From assembly GCA_018240405.1 (NCBI GenBank), contig JAFEFW010000633.1:1-47471 (forward strand): a stretch of 47,471 nucleotides of DNA, in the 5' to 3' direction. Every line of letters begins with the position of its first letter. Position 1 is the stretch's first letter. This DNA comes from Pseudomonadota bacterium (lineage in GTDB: Bacteria; Pseudomonadota; Alphaproteobacteria; Acetobacterales; Acetobacteraceae). A program made the translations under genes and the position numbers. Positions 1 through 7,671 of the stretch are shown in pieces. The notes under the pieces are model-generated. The model ran no database searches. It was not told the DNA's origin and was given only the letters and a program-made list of their open reading frames with translations.

Positions 1-177
1 TGGAACGAGAACGACCTGCTGATCTGGGACCACCTCGGCACGATCCATCGCGCCATTGCTGATTACGGTCCCGACGAGATCCGCCTGATGCGCCGCTGCC
101 AGGTCATGGCAACGAAGGTGTTCAATCCTGACTTCCTGCGACCCGCCCGCGTGGCCGCCGCGGAGCTCGCCGCCTAG
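1..177 (+). CDS. TauD/TfdA-family Fe(II)/2-oxoglutarate dioxygenase, C-terminal fragment
   Basis: Frame 1 is open from the window edge to TAG at 175-177 and gives the last 58 residues of a protein whose start lies outside the window. The fragment contains the DLLIWDHLGTIHRA segment followed by RLMRR. In TauD-type enzymes this region supplies the third iron-ligand His and, 15 residues later, the Arg that binds the 2-oxoglutarate carboxylate. Here these are His16 and Arg31 of the fragment, with the same spacing. Family members oxidatively cleave sulfonates, aryloxyacids or related substrates in the cytoplasm; the substrate cannot be told from this piece. The first iron-ligand pair (HxD) is off-window. 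Confidence 0.75.
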   Translation, partial: WNENDLLIWDHLGTIHRAIADYGPDEIRLMRRCQVMATKVFNPDFLRPARVAAAELAA

Positions 178-708
178 CATCCGCTGGCGGCGTCGCGCCG
201 GTTATTCCAGGTCGGCGCACCCTGCCTGGACTGGTATAAGTCCCTGATGCCGGGCGTGGTAAGAAGCCGCCGGTGACGGCACCCGTGCAAGCCTTTCGCG
301 GCGGGTGTGACGTGGACGAATGCGGACGCGGACGTTGGATGTCGGCGCGGCTCCGGACAGTGCGCACGACCGGCATGGCCGCGGACTGCCGCGCCCGCTT
401 GTCGTCAGCGACGCCGAGGCATCAGTTGTTTGCCGCATCGGCGCGCATTTAGCCGCCATTCCGATCTTTACTTGCGATGCCACGGATGGGGTGCCTCCAG
501 GCGATGGAAACCGGCTGCCCGGCGAGGATCGCCAAGCGCTGCCGGTTGGCGTCTGTGGCGCCGCCGGCCGCGCGTTGCCGGCCAGATTCCTGTTGCCTGC
601 TCGTTGCACCCCTGCCAGATAGCTGCGGCTTATTCCCGGCCTCGAATGCGGCGCTCAAGTAGCCTGCGACGGGATTTAAATAAATAGACAGGGGTTTGGA
701 GATAGACG
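178..708. other. Intergenic, about 530 nt, no gene recognised
   Basis: Open frames exist here (for example 320-622 on the plus strand), but none has a ribosome-binding site or a recognisable product. The composition gives open frames on both strands, as expected from high GC. The last 40 nt are AT-richer and lead into the aqpZ ribosome-binding site. Confidence 0.5.
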
Positions 709-1404
709 ATGCATGATATGACAAGACGCGTCACCGCCGAGTTGTTCGGTACGTTCTGGCTGACGTTTGCCGGGTGCGGCGCCGCGGTGCTGGCCGCCAC
801 CTTCCCGCAGGTCGGCATTGGCCTGTTGGGCGTGTCCTTTGCCTTCGGCCTGACTGTGCTGACCATGGCCTATGCCGTCGGCCACATTTCCGGCGGCCAC
901 TTCAATCCCGCCGTGACGCTTGGCTTGTGGGCCGGTGGCCGCTGCGCCAATCAGCACGTCATTCCCTACATCATTGCTCAGGTGGTCGGCGCGATCATCG
1001 CCGCGGCCGTGCTGTACCTGATTGCGTCCGGCAAGGCCGGCTGGGTGCCGGGCGGCTTTGCTTCAAACGGCTATGGCGACCTGAGCCCGGGCAAGTACAA
1101 CGTGCTGTCCTGCGTCGTGACCGAGTTCGTGATGACCTTCATGTTCCTTTACATCATCATGGGCACGACGTCCCGTGGCGCCGCGGTGGGATTTGCCGGC
1201 CTGCCGATTGGTCTGGCGCTGACGCTGATCCACCTGGTGTCGATTCCGGTCACCAACACCTCGGTTAACCCGGCCCGCAGCACCGGCCCGGCGCTGTTCG
1301 CCGGCATGGAGTATATCTCCCAGCTCTGGCTGTTCTGGGTCGTGCCGATTGCCGGTGGCATGCTGGCGGGCCTGGTTTCCAAGTGGCAGCACGACGAAGG
1401 CTGA
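709..1404 (+). CDS. aqpZ: Aquaporin Z, water channel
   Basis: A 231-residue inner-membrane channel of the MIP family that passes water down osmotic gradients. Both pore NPA motifs are present, at residues 66-68 (HFNPAV) and 187-189 (SVNPAR). The selectivity-filter His175 and Arg190 match the AqpZ (water-selective) pattern rather than the glycerol-facilitator pattern. Six hydrophobic spans plus two half-helices fit the family length. GGAG at 698-701 sits 7 nt before the ATG at 709; a second ATG at 718 is possible but too far from it. The gene stands alone, with gene-poor DNA on both sides. Confidence 0.95.
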   Translation: MHDMTRRVTAELFGTFWLTFAGCGAAVLAATFPQVGIGLLGVSFAFGLTVLTMAYAVGHISGGHFNPAVTLGLWAGGRCANQHVIPYIIAQVVGAIIAAAVLYLIASGKAGWVPGGFASNGYGDLSPGKYNVLSCVVTEFVMTFMFLYIIMGTTSRGAAVGFAGLPIGLALTLIHLVSIPVTNTSVNPARSTGPALFAGMEYISQLWLFWVVPIAGGMLAGLVSKWQHDEG

Positions 1405-1430
1405 TCGTTTCAGTTTTCTGTGCCTGATGT

Positions 1431-1458
1431 GCCGGCGGCCTGGGTATCAGCCGCCGGC
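1431..1458 (+). terminator. GC-rich hairpin 26 nt after aqpZ
   Basis: GCCGGCGGC at 1431-1439 pairs with GCCGCCGGC at 1450-1458 across a 10-nt loop. There is no T-tract behind it, so it may end or stabilise the aqpZ transcript rather than being a classical intrinsic terminator. Confidence 0.4.
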
Positions 1459-1491
1459 AGATACCGGAGAGCGAACCGTTACCACATGACG

Positions 1492-1540
1492 ACTGGCGTC
1501 GGCCGGGACTTGGCGATGTACAGGTCTCGCCGACGCCAGT
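1492..1540. repeat. Perfect 12-bp inverted repeat with 25-nt spacer
   Basis: ACTGGCGTCGGC at 1492-1503 is the exact reverse complement of GCCGACGCCAGT at 1529-1540. It lies in non-coding DNA. It could be a structured RNA, a decayed element end or a protein-binding palindrome; nothing in the sequence decides between these. Confidence 0.6.
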
Positions 1541-2300
1541 GTATTGTGGTTGTGCTGCGCTGAAACAATTTGCGTGTCGTGCCGCGAAGTAGGCGGCGAT
1601 ACAGAGCGGCATAGGAATCAACGACGTTCAGTTTGCAGGGCTTCGGCACGGCGATCGAGTGCAATACTGCAACTGCCGCCTCAACACCGAATTAGCTGCA
1701 GTTTGCAACGGAATACTGCGGGTGATCGGCACAATCTGACCCAGAATGGTGAGGTGCCTCGTAAGTAATGGCGTCCGCAGCAACCTGCCCCTGCTTCTGA
1801 GTTATGCCGAATACAAACCGCTGCCGGTATTTGACCAATCGCCGGGCCGCGACGCGCACGTGATTCATCGCCTTGACGGACGAACCGCCTGGCGGTCGTC
1901 AGAACGCGCTAAGATCGGTCGCCGGATAAGACCCCAGGCGGTTGCAGGCGTGAGAGGTGCGGTTTACGGATCAGGTAGCGCTGCCGGTGTGCCGCAGTCG
2001 GTTTGCTACGCGAGGCACCGGCGTTCCCTGATTTCTGCGGGGTGATCTCTATACGCGCTTTACGAGGCCCACCTACTGCTGGCGAGTCTCACTGTTGTGG
2101 GCGCGTGAGTCGCTGCCCGTCGTGAGTTACATCCTGCTGACCTGCAGCGCCCCGGCATGGTACGCATTGGGAGATGTCGGTGATGACCAGCGCCGTGCAG
2201 GCTTTGCTGCCGCAGAGCGGCCGGCGTCGAACCGAGGTAGCAGGTTTGCCCGGTCGCCGCGCCAATTACCTGCTGATCCCGGCTAGCCCGTTGGTCTGAA

Positions 2301-2375
2301 TGGTAGCGGCGGACGGATTTGAACCGCCGACCAAGGGATTATGATTCCCCTGCTCTACCGCTGAGCTACGCCGCC
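2301..2375 (-). tRNA. tRNA-Met (anticodon CAT), elongator type
   Basis: A full cloverleaf reads on the minus strand with an encoded CCA. The acceptor is GGCGGCG/CGCCGCT, the D-stem GCTC/GAGC, the anticodon stem GGGGA/TCCCT with loop ATCATAA, and the T-stem GGCGG/CCGTC. The anticodon CAT is at 2341-2343. The sequence resembles alphaproteobacterial elongator tRNA-Met; tRNA-Ile2, which also carries CAT, is less likely given the acceptor and arms. It lies 86 nt downstream of the DnaJ-domain gene on the same strand. Confidence 0.93.
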
Positions 2376-2461
2376 ATCCAGTCGGGAGGCGGCGACATAG
2401 ACCCGCGCCGCCCCGCCGTCAACCGCTTCGTGCGGCAACCGCCAGGGGCCAGCCCGCCACC

Positions 2462-3250
2462 CTACAGCCCGCGCTCGCGCTTGATCTGGTCCCAGGCGGC
2501 GTTGATCCGCGCCACCTTGTCGCTGGCCTTCTTGATGAAATCCGCCGGCACGCCGCGCGCCGCCAGCGAATCCGGGTGGTTCTCCCGCATCAGCTTCTTC
2601 CACGCCGTGCGCAGCTCCTCGCCGGTGGCGGAGCGGTTCACCCCAAGCTCGCGATACGGGTCGACGTCCGGCTGCCCGGCCGGCGCCCGCGATTGCCCAC
2701 CAAAGGCGCGGTCCCACGCCACCTGGTCCAGCCCGAAGCGGCGCTGGACCACCCGCAGGAACGCCTGCTCCTTGCCGTTCAGCGGCCCATCGGCACGGGC
2801 GATAACGAACAGCGCGCGCAGCACCTCCTCCAGCATGCCGCGGTTGTCGGAGAACGTTTCGCCAAGCTGCGCCGCATAGGGCTCGAACGCCTCGGCCGTG
2901 TCGCGGGCATTGTCGAAGATCCGGGCGATGCCCTGGGCCGATTGCGGGGGAATCCGGAAGCTGGCCTTGAAGGCGTCGATCTCGCTGCGCTTCACCGGTC
3001 CGTCCGCCTTGCTCAGCTTGGCGGCGAGCACCGTCACGGCGATCGCGAACACCTCATCCTTGCGGCCAAGCAGCCCGGCGACGCGCAGCGGGTTGAACAC
3101 GGCTTCGGAGTTGCCGAACGGCAGCTTGAAACCCTGCGTCGAGCCGACGTCAGCCGCATGGCCCAGGGCAGCGCCGACCACGGCGCCGACCGGCCCACCT
3201 ACAAAGAAGCCGGCCGTGCTGCCGATCACCTTGCCCCAGTATCCCATCAC
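2462..3250 (-). CDS. djlA: TerB/DnaJ-domain protein (DjlA-like co-chaperone)
   Basis: A 262-residue protein. Residues 8-31 are a glycine-rich hydrophobic stretch that could span or insert in the membrane. Residues about 60-175 form an all-helical TerB-like domain. Residues about 197-262 are a C-terminal J domain with the HPD tripeptide at 225-227, needed to stimulate DnaK ATPase. This order (N-terminal membrane segment, TerB, C-terminal J) is that of DjlA, a membrane-anchored DnaK partner. The start could be either of two successive Met codons. The gene is upstream of and co-oriented with tRNA-Met. Confidence 0.85.
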   Translation of the reverse strand: MMGYWGKVIGSTAGFFVGGPVGAVVGAALGHAADVGSTQGFKLPFGNSEAVFNPLRVAGLLGRKDEVFAIAVTVLAAKLSKADGPVKRSEIDAFKASFRIPPQSAQGIARIFDNARDTAEAFEPYAAQLGETFSDNRGMLEEVLRALFVIARADGPLNGKEQAFLRVVQRRFGLDQVAWDRAFGGQSRAPAGQPDVDPYRELGVNRSATGEELRTAWKKLMRENHPDSLAARGVPADFIKKASDKVARINAAWDQIKRERGL

Positions 3251-3310
3251 AGCAGACTATCACGCCGTCCCCCAGGCCGGCAAAGCAAGTCCCGCGTCGT
3301 GACGGAATTT

Positions 3311-3856
3311 TCAGCTGCCGGCCAGGGAGGGATCCTTCAGCCGCGTGTCCTGGCCGATCACCGGATCGGCGATGGCATCCTCCAGGCTCTTGGCGCCCTT
3401 CCACTGATCGGCCGGACGCGAAGCCTCGCCGGGTTGGATCTGGTCGATGCCCCAGTAGACCTCCAGCCGGTGATCGTCGGGGTCGCGGAACTCGACGGCG
3501 ATCTGCACCCCGGCTCGGCGGCGGCCGTCGAAGTCGATCGGCACGTTGTGCCGGCGCAGATGCGCGCGGACGCGGAACACGTCGTCCAGCGTCGGCACCT
3601 CAAACGCCAGATGATGCATGCCCGCGCCGGGCGGGCATTCGGCGGTGGCCTGGAACAGCGCGATGCCGTGGTGGTCCGGATTGCAGCGCAGGAACACCGC
3701 GCCGGCGGGCTGCATCTCCGCGCCATACTCATCCGAGACCTCGAAACCCAGCACCTCGGTATAGAAGCGCCGGGAGCGGGGGATATCCGCGACATGCAGT
3801 GCGATGTGGCCGAGTTTGCCCAACTGGAACGGTGGGCGGCGCGGGGCATCGGTCAT
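3311..3856 (-). CDS. VOC-family metalloenzyme (extradiol-dioxygenase/glyoxalase fold)
   Basis: A 181-residue protein built of two beta-alpha-beta-beta-beta units. The three metal ligands of the type I extradiol dioxygenase pattern are visible: His17 in GHIALHV, a His in GMHHLAFEV and a Glu in RLEVYW. This suggests a catechol- or diol-type 2,3-dioxygenase or a related VOC enzyme; the substrate is unknown. The reading frame is open further upstream, but the ATG at 3856 has AGGAGG about 8 nt before it and starts the conserved fold. It is divergent from the DUF1445 gene at 3933, so the short gap must hold both promoters. Confidence 0.85.
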   Translation of the reverse strand: MTDAPRRPPFQLGKLGHIALHVADIPRSRRFYTEVLGFEVSDEYGAEMQPAGAVFLRCNPDHHGIALFQATAECPPGAGMHHLAFEVPTLDDVFRVRAHLRRHNVPIDFDGRRRAGVQIAVEFRDPDDHRLEVYWGIDQIQPGEASRPADQWKGAKSLEDAIADPVIGQDTRLKDPSLAGS

Positions 3857-3932
3857 GACATGCTTCCTCCTCTGCTGTGGATTCTTTCCACCGGCCTGAT
3901 AGCCTGACCGGAAATACTGACGGAGAGCCAGG

Positions 3933-4733
3933 ATGAATGCCATCACCGATCTGCGTGCCAATGCCGGCGAGCAGGAGCGGCTGCGCATCCGCAGCGCCGG
4001 CTTCACCGGCCCGACCGCCGGACTGGCGCCGGGCAATGTGCAGGCCAACATGGTGATCCTGCCGCGGGATCTCGCCAACGACTTCCTGCGCTTTGCCCAG
4101 GCCAATCCGAAGCCGTGCCCGGTGCTGGCGGTGACGGAACCCGGCGACCCGCGCTTCCCGACGCTGGGCGCCAACCTGGACGTCCGCACCGACATTCCGC
4201 GCTACCGCGTCTGGCGGCACGGTGAACTCGTGTCCGAACCGACGGACGTGCTGGATGTGTGGCGCGACGACCTGGTCAGCTTCGCCATCGGCTGCTCCTT
4301 CAGCTTTGAGGAGGCCCTGGTCGAGGACGGGATCGAGGTCCGCCACATCGCCTGCGGCACCAACGTGCCGATGTATCGCACCAACATTCCCTGCACGCCG
4401 GCTGGCGTGTTCAATGGGCCGCTGGTGGTGTCGATGCGGCCGCTGAAGCCCCGGGACGCGATCCGGGCGGTGCAGATCACCTCGCGCTTCCCCTCGGTGC
4501 ATGGTGCGCCGGTGCATCTGGGACTGCCGCAAAGCATCGGCATCGCCGACATCGGCAAGCCGGATTACGGCGACGCCGTGCCGATCGGACCGGACGAGTT
4601 GCCGGTCTTCTGGGCGTGCGGCGTCACGCCCCAGGCGGTGATCGCGCAGGTGAAGCCGGAATTCTGCATCACCCACGCGCCCGGCTGCATGCTGATCACG
4701 GATCTGCGGAATACCAGCCTCTCGGCACTGTAA
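3933..4733 (+). CDS. DUF1445-family protein, D-glutamate cyclase N-terminal half
   Basis: A 266-residue protein of the family usually annotated as putative hydro-lyase (DUF1445). It has the conserved core of an ASFSFE-like segment ([10 protein letters not shown]), a RTNIPC segment and [14 protein letters not shown]. In animals this domain is the N-terminal half of mitochondrial D-glutamate cyclase, which converts D-glutamate to 5-oxo-D-proline. The next gene, 13 nt downstream, belongs to the family of the C-terminal half of that enzyme. GGAGAGCCAGG precedes the ATG. The family call is firm; the reaction in this organism is an inference from the pairing. Confidence 0.88.
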   Translation: MNAITDLRANAGEQERLRIRSAGFTGPTAGLAPGNVQANMVILPRDLANDFLRFAQANPKPCPVLAVTEPGDPRFPTLGANLDVRTDIPRYRVWRHGELVSEPTDVLDVWRDDLVSFAIGCSFSFEEALVEDGIEVRHIACGTNVPMYRTNIPCTPAGVFNGPLVVSMRPLKPRDAIRAVQITSRFPSVHGAPVHLGLPQSIGIADIGKPDYGDAVPIGPDELPVFWACGVTPQAVIAQVKPEFCITHAPGCMLITDLRNTSLSAL

Positions 4734-4746
4734 GCCGGTTTCCGGC

Positions 4747-5634
4747 GTGCGGGTCCGCATCGACGCGATCGAGGCCATCATCCACCGCGATGTCGGCCGC
4801 GGCCTGCAGCCGATTTTCGATGCCACGCAGGGCGGGCTGTTCGCCGCCGCTTCGGCGCTGGCGGCGGAGCCGGCGCCGCGCATCGGGTTGGTGACCGGGT
4901 TTTTTGTCCCCGGCGGTGACCCGCCGGCGGCCGAGACCGACGGCCCCGCCGGCGCCGCGCTGCTGGCGCGTGGCCTGGTGCAGGCGGGCCTTGCGTGCCG
5001 CGTCGTCACCGACACGATCTGCGCCGGCGCGGTGCGGGTGGCACTGGACCGGGCTGGCGCGGCTTCGGTGGCGGTGGATACGGTGGTGCCGGGCGCTACG
5101 CCGGACGCAGTGACAGAGGCCTGGCGCGACGCTGGCATCACCTGGGCGCTGGCGATCGAGCGCTGCGGTCCCGGCGCCGACGGCAAGCCGCACAACATGC
5201 GCGGTGTCGATATCAGTGCCCATACAGCGCCGCTCGATCGGCTGTTCGTTGCCGGGCCGTGGCGCACCATGGCCATCGGCGACGGCGGCAATGAGATCGG
5301 CATGGGGCTGATGCCGCGCTTTCTCATCGAGCAGCATATTGCGCATGGTGACCGCATCGGCTGCACCGTGGCGGCGGAGCACCTGATCGCCGCCGGCGTG
5401 TCGCATTGGGGCGCCTATGCGCTAGCCGCGGCGCTGTCGCTGCTGCGACCGGAGTGGGCTGTGGCGATGCGGGCCGCGCTGGATCCGGCGCTGGACCGGG
5501 CGGTGCTGGAGGCGATGGTGCGGGACGGGCCCGCCGTCGACGGGGTGACGCGGCGGCAGGAGGCAACGATCGACGCACTCTCGCTGGAGGCGCATCACGC
5601 AGTACTGGCCGCCGTTACCGCTGGGCTGGGCTGA
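4747..5634 (+). CDS. DUF4392-family protein, D-glutamate cyclase C-terminal half
   Basis: A 295-residue protein. Recognisable segments are LVTGFFVP near the N-terminus, an ERCGP...KPHNMRGVDIS core and IGDGGNEIGMG. These are the signature of the DUF4392/GLUCM-like C-terminal domain found fused behind DUF1445 in animal D-glutamate cyclase. It starts with GTG at 4747, 13 nt after the upstream stop, without a clear ribosome-binding site, so translation is probably coupled to the gene before it. Together the pair would be a two-subunit D-glutamate cyclase. Confidence 0.85.
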   Translation: MRVRIDAIEAIIHRDVGRGLQPIFDATQGGLFAAASALAAEPAPRIGLVTGFFVPGGDPPAAETDGPAGAALLARGLVQAGLACRVVTDTICAGAVRVALDRAGAASVAVDTVVPGATPDAVTEAWRDAGITWALAIERCGPGADGKPHNMRGVDISAHTAPLDRLFVAGPWRTMAIGDGGNEIGMGLMPRFLIEQHIAHGDRIGCTVAAEHLIAAGVSHWGAYALAAALSLLRPEWAVAMRAALDPALDRAVLEAMVRDGPAVDGVTRRQEATIDALSLEAHHAVLAAVTAGLG

Positions 5635-5755
5635 AGGGCCGCGCTGGCCCGGCGCCGGCAATGCGGTATGTATCGCAATAATACCACTTCCGGCACGGGT
5701 AGGCGCGGGTCATACTGCGTGGCAACCATGCCAGCAGGAAGGCCCGACGGACCCC

Positions 5756-6394
5756 ATGAGCGACTTCCCCAAGGACATCTTTACCGAACCGGCGAACGTC
5801 GACCCTGACACGCTGCGCAACCTTGGCCCGCTGCGTCGTCTGGCCGGGATCTGGGAAGGCATGAAAGGGAAGGACGTCCACCCCGGTCCGGACGCAGAGC
5901 CGGAACGGCGCCGCGACTATCTCGAACGCATCGAGCTGCAGCCGCTGGATCCGCAGACCAACGGTCCGCAATTGTTCTATGGCTTGTACTACGTGATCTG
6001 GGCGCGGAAGCCGGACGCGCCGGAAACCTATCACCATCAGATCGGCTACTTCCTGTGGGAACCGGCGACGCAGACAGTGATCCAGACGCTGGCGATTCCG
6101 CGTGCGCAGATCGCCATGGCGTCCGGCACCGCCGCGGCCGACGCCACCTCATTTACGCTGAACGCGACGCGGGGGGCCCTGACGTACGGGATCTGCTCGA
6201 CGCCGTTCCTGGAGCACGCGTTCCGGACGGACTCCTACGAGATCACGGTGACGCTGAATCCGGACGGAACCTGGAGTTACGACGAGACAACGTTGCTGAA
6301 CGTACGCGGGCGACCGGAACCGTTCCGCCACACCGACCGGAATACGCTGCACAAGGTGGCGGAGCCAACGCCGAACCCACTGATGCGGCGGTAG
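5756..6394 (+). CDS. Nitrobindin-like heme-binding beta-barrel protein
   Basis: A 212-residue soluble protein. The LGPLRRLAGIWEGMKGKD segment at residues 24-41 resembles the start of the nitrobindin/THAP4-type beta-barrel (DUF1794/FABP-like), in which a Gly-x-Trp-x-Gly motif lines the barrel. Later strands YHHQIGYFLWEP and TYGICSTPFLEHAF fit the fold. Family members bind ferric heme and can react with NO or peroxynitrite. Whether the proximal His is conserved here could not be judged. It is a stand-alone gene with a weak purine-rich stretch about 13 nt before the ATG. Confidence 0.7.
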   Translation: MSDFPKDIFTEPANVDPDTLRNLGPLRRLAGIWEGMKGKDVHPGPDAEPERRRDYLERIELQPLDPQTNGPQLFYGLYYVIWARKPDAPETYHHQIGYFLWEPATQTVIQTLAIPRAQIAMASGTAAADATSFTLNATRGALTYGICSTPFLEHAFRTDSYEITVTLNPDGTWSYDETTLLNVRGRPEPFRHTDRNTLHKVAEPTPNPLMRR

Positions 6395-6492
6395 GGGTCG
6401 TCTCTGCGTCCGGGAAGCCCTGCGGGCTCTGTGTTGCACCGCTTGTGGCGCTGACGGCGGTGTTCGTGTGCCGCGCCGGCGGCTGCTTTCAA

Positions 6493-6530
6493 CGCACAGT
6501 TCGCAGAGACCCGGAGCCGCAGAGGACAAG
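6493..6530. repeat. Degenerate 'cgca-gag' tandem-type repeat
   Basis: The stretch beginning CTTTCAACGCACAGTTCGCA and ending GGAGCCGCAGAGG resembles the family of intergenic repeats made of short units like CGCAGAG/CGCGGAG. The better-preserved pair at 30194-30356 is of the same general kind. It lies in the 277-nt gap before ppk2. Confidence 0.35.
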
Positions 6531-6671
6531 ATGACGCCGCAGGCAACCGCCGAATTCACACTGCGTAACAATGAATCCTGGACGGGCACTTTCGTGTCCG
6601 GCTTTGGGATAGACCGGCTGCATGCAAGAAATCCTGGATCAACCTCGGCAAGAAACGCATCGCCAGCGGTC

Positions 6672-7547
6672 CTATTTGTCCACCAGCCGCTTGCGTATCG
6701 CTTTTAACTCCTTCCGCCGCTCTGCGCTGACGGCCGGATACGCCATCTGCAACCGCTCCAGCGTCTCCACGATCACCTGCGAAATGATCAGCCGAGCGTC
6801 GCGCTTGTCATCGGCCGGGACGATGTACCAGGGGGCATGGTGCGTGCTGGTTGCGCCCAGGCACTGCTCATAGGCACGCATATACTCATCCCAGTGCCGC
6901 CGCTCCTCGATATCCGCCATGCTGAACTTCCAGTTCTTCTCCGGCTCATCGATTCTGGCGAGAAACCGCTTCCGCTGCTCCTCTTTCGACAGATGCAGAA
7001 AGAACTTCACCACCCGCGTGCCGTTCTCGAACAGGTGCCGCTCCAGGTGCCGGATGGAACGGTAGCGCCCCTGCCACAGCGCCTCGTCCGTCTCGGCCCG
7101 TTCCGGCAGGCACTCGGCTTCCAGCAGCTCCGGATGGACCCGGGTGATCAGCACCTCCTCATAATAGGAGCGGTTGAAGATGCCGATCCGGCCGCGCTCC
7201 GGCAGGTCCCGCGTTGTCCGCCACAGGAAATCGTGCTGCAGCTCCACTGCACTCGGGTGCTTGTAGCTGAACACCTGACAGCCCTGCGGGTTGACCCCGG
7301 ACATGACATGCGCGATCGCGCCGTCCTTGCCGGCGGCATCCATCGCCTGGAAGATCAGCAACAGCGCGTGACGGTTGGAGGCGTAGAGCAGATGTTGCAG
7401 CGCGCTGAGCCTGTCGACGTGCTCCGCCAGCAGGCGTTTGTAGTCGCTTTTCGATTTGGCAATCGGGTCGCCTCTTGTTTGCCATTTCTGCAACTCAACC
7501 GCGGCATTTTCGCCAAGGTGGTAGGGCGACGTCTGGATCTTCCGCAT
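6672..7547 (-). CDS. ppk2: Polyphosphate kinase 2 family protein
   Basis: A 291-residue member of the PPK2 family, which transfers phosphate between polyphosphate and nucleotides. Visible are the Walker A-like [10 protein letters not shown], the [17 protein letters not shown] segment, the Walker B/lid [17 protein letters not shown], and the C-terminal [11 protein letters not shown] core. The length fits a single-domain (class I or III) enzyme; the preferred substrate (ADP, GDP or AMP) cannot be read from the sequence. GGAG lies 5 nt before the ATG. It is divergent from fixL, so the 124-nt gap carries both promoters. Confidence 0.9.
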   Translation of the reverse strand: MRKIQTSPYHLGENAAVELQKWQTRGDPIAKSKSDYKRLLAEHVDRLSALQHLLYASNRHALLLIFQAMDAAGKDGAIAHVMSGVNPQGCQVFSYKHPSAVELQHDFLWRTTRDLPERGRIGIFNRSYYEEVLITRVHPELLEAECLPERAETDEALWQGRYRSIRHLERHLFENGTRVVKFFLHLSKEEQRKRFLARIDEPEKNWKFSMADIEERRHWDEYMRAYEQCLGATSTHHAPWYIVPADDKRDARLIISQVIVETLERLQMAYPAVSAERRKELKAIRKRLVDK

Positions 7548-7671
7548 GCTGTCTCCATCGCCAGCGGCAAAAACGGTACACCGCTGGTGGCGGAGCGATA
7601 ATCGGGGATGTCAGGGGCTCCGTCCAAGGCTATGAGTATGTTTCAACCTCACTACTTTACCTGGAATCTGT

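Larger units (their letters stand above)
1405..2300. other. Gene-poor stretch between aqpZ and tRNA-Met
   Basis: About 900 nt with no convincing gene. It holds a GC hairpin just after aqpZ (1431-1458) and a 12-bp perfect stem at 1492-1540. A 41-codon frame at 2174-2299 has GGGAG upstream but no recognisable product. The region abuts the 3' end of the tRNA gene, a usual place for element integration and decay, but no integrase or direct repeat was seen. Confidence 0.5.

Noticed and set aside
320-622. 100-codon plus-strand frame before aqpZ
   Set aside because: No ribosome-binding site and both strands are open across the same stretch.
2174-2299. 41-codon plus-strand frame beside tRNA-Met with GGGAG upstream
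   Set aside because: Product not recognised and no neighbour support; kept out of the gene list, though a small gene cannot be excluded.
2576-3907. 443-codon plus-strand frame over djlA and the VOC gene
   Set aside because: Antisense to two genes with clear catalytic or chaperone motifs; product resembles nothing.
3729-5366. 545-codon minus-strand frame across the D-glutamate cyclase genes
   Set aside because: Antisense to two recognised genes, low-complexity Arg/Pro/Ala-rich product, no ribosome-binding site.
7475-7500. TTGC...GCAA palindrome near the ppk2 start as a FixK box
   Set aside because: Spacer is 7 nt rather than 6 and it lies inside the ppk2 coding region.
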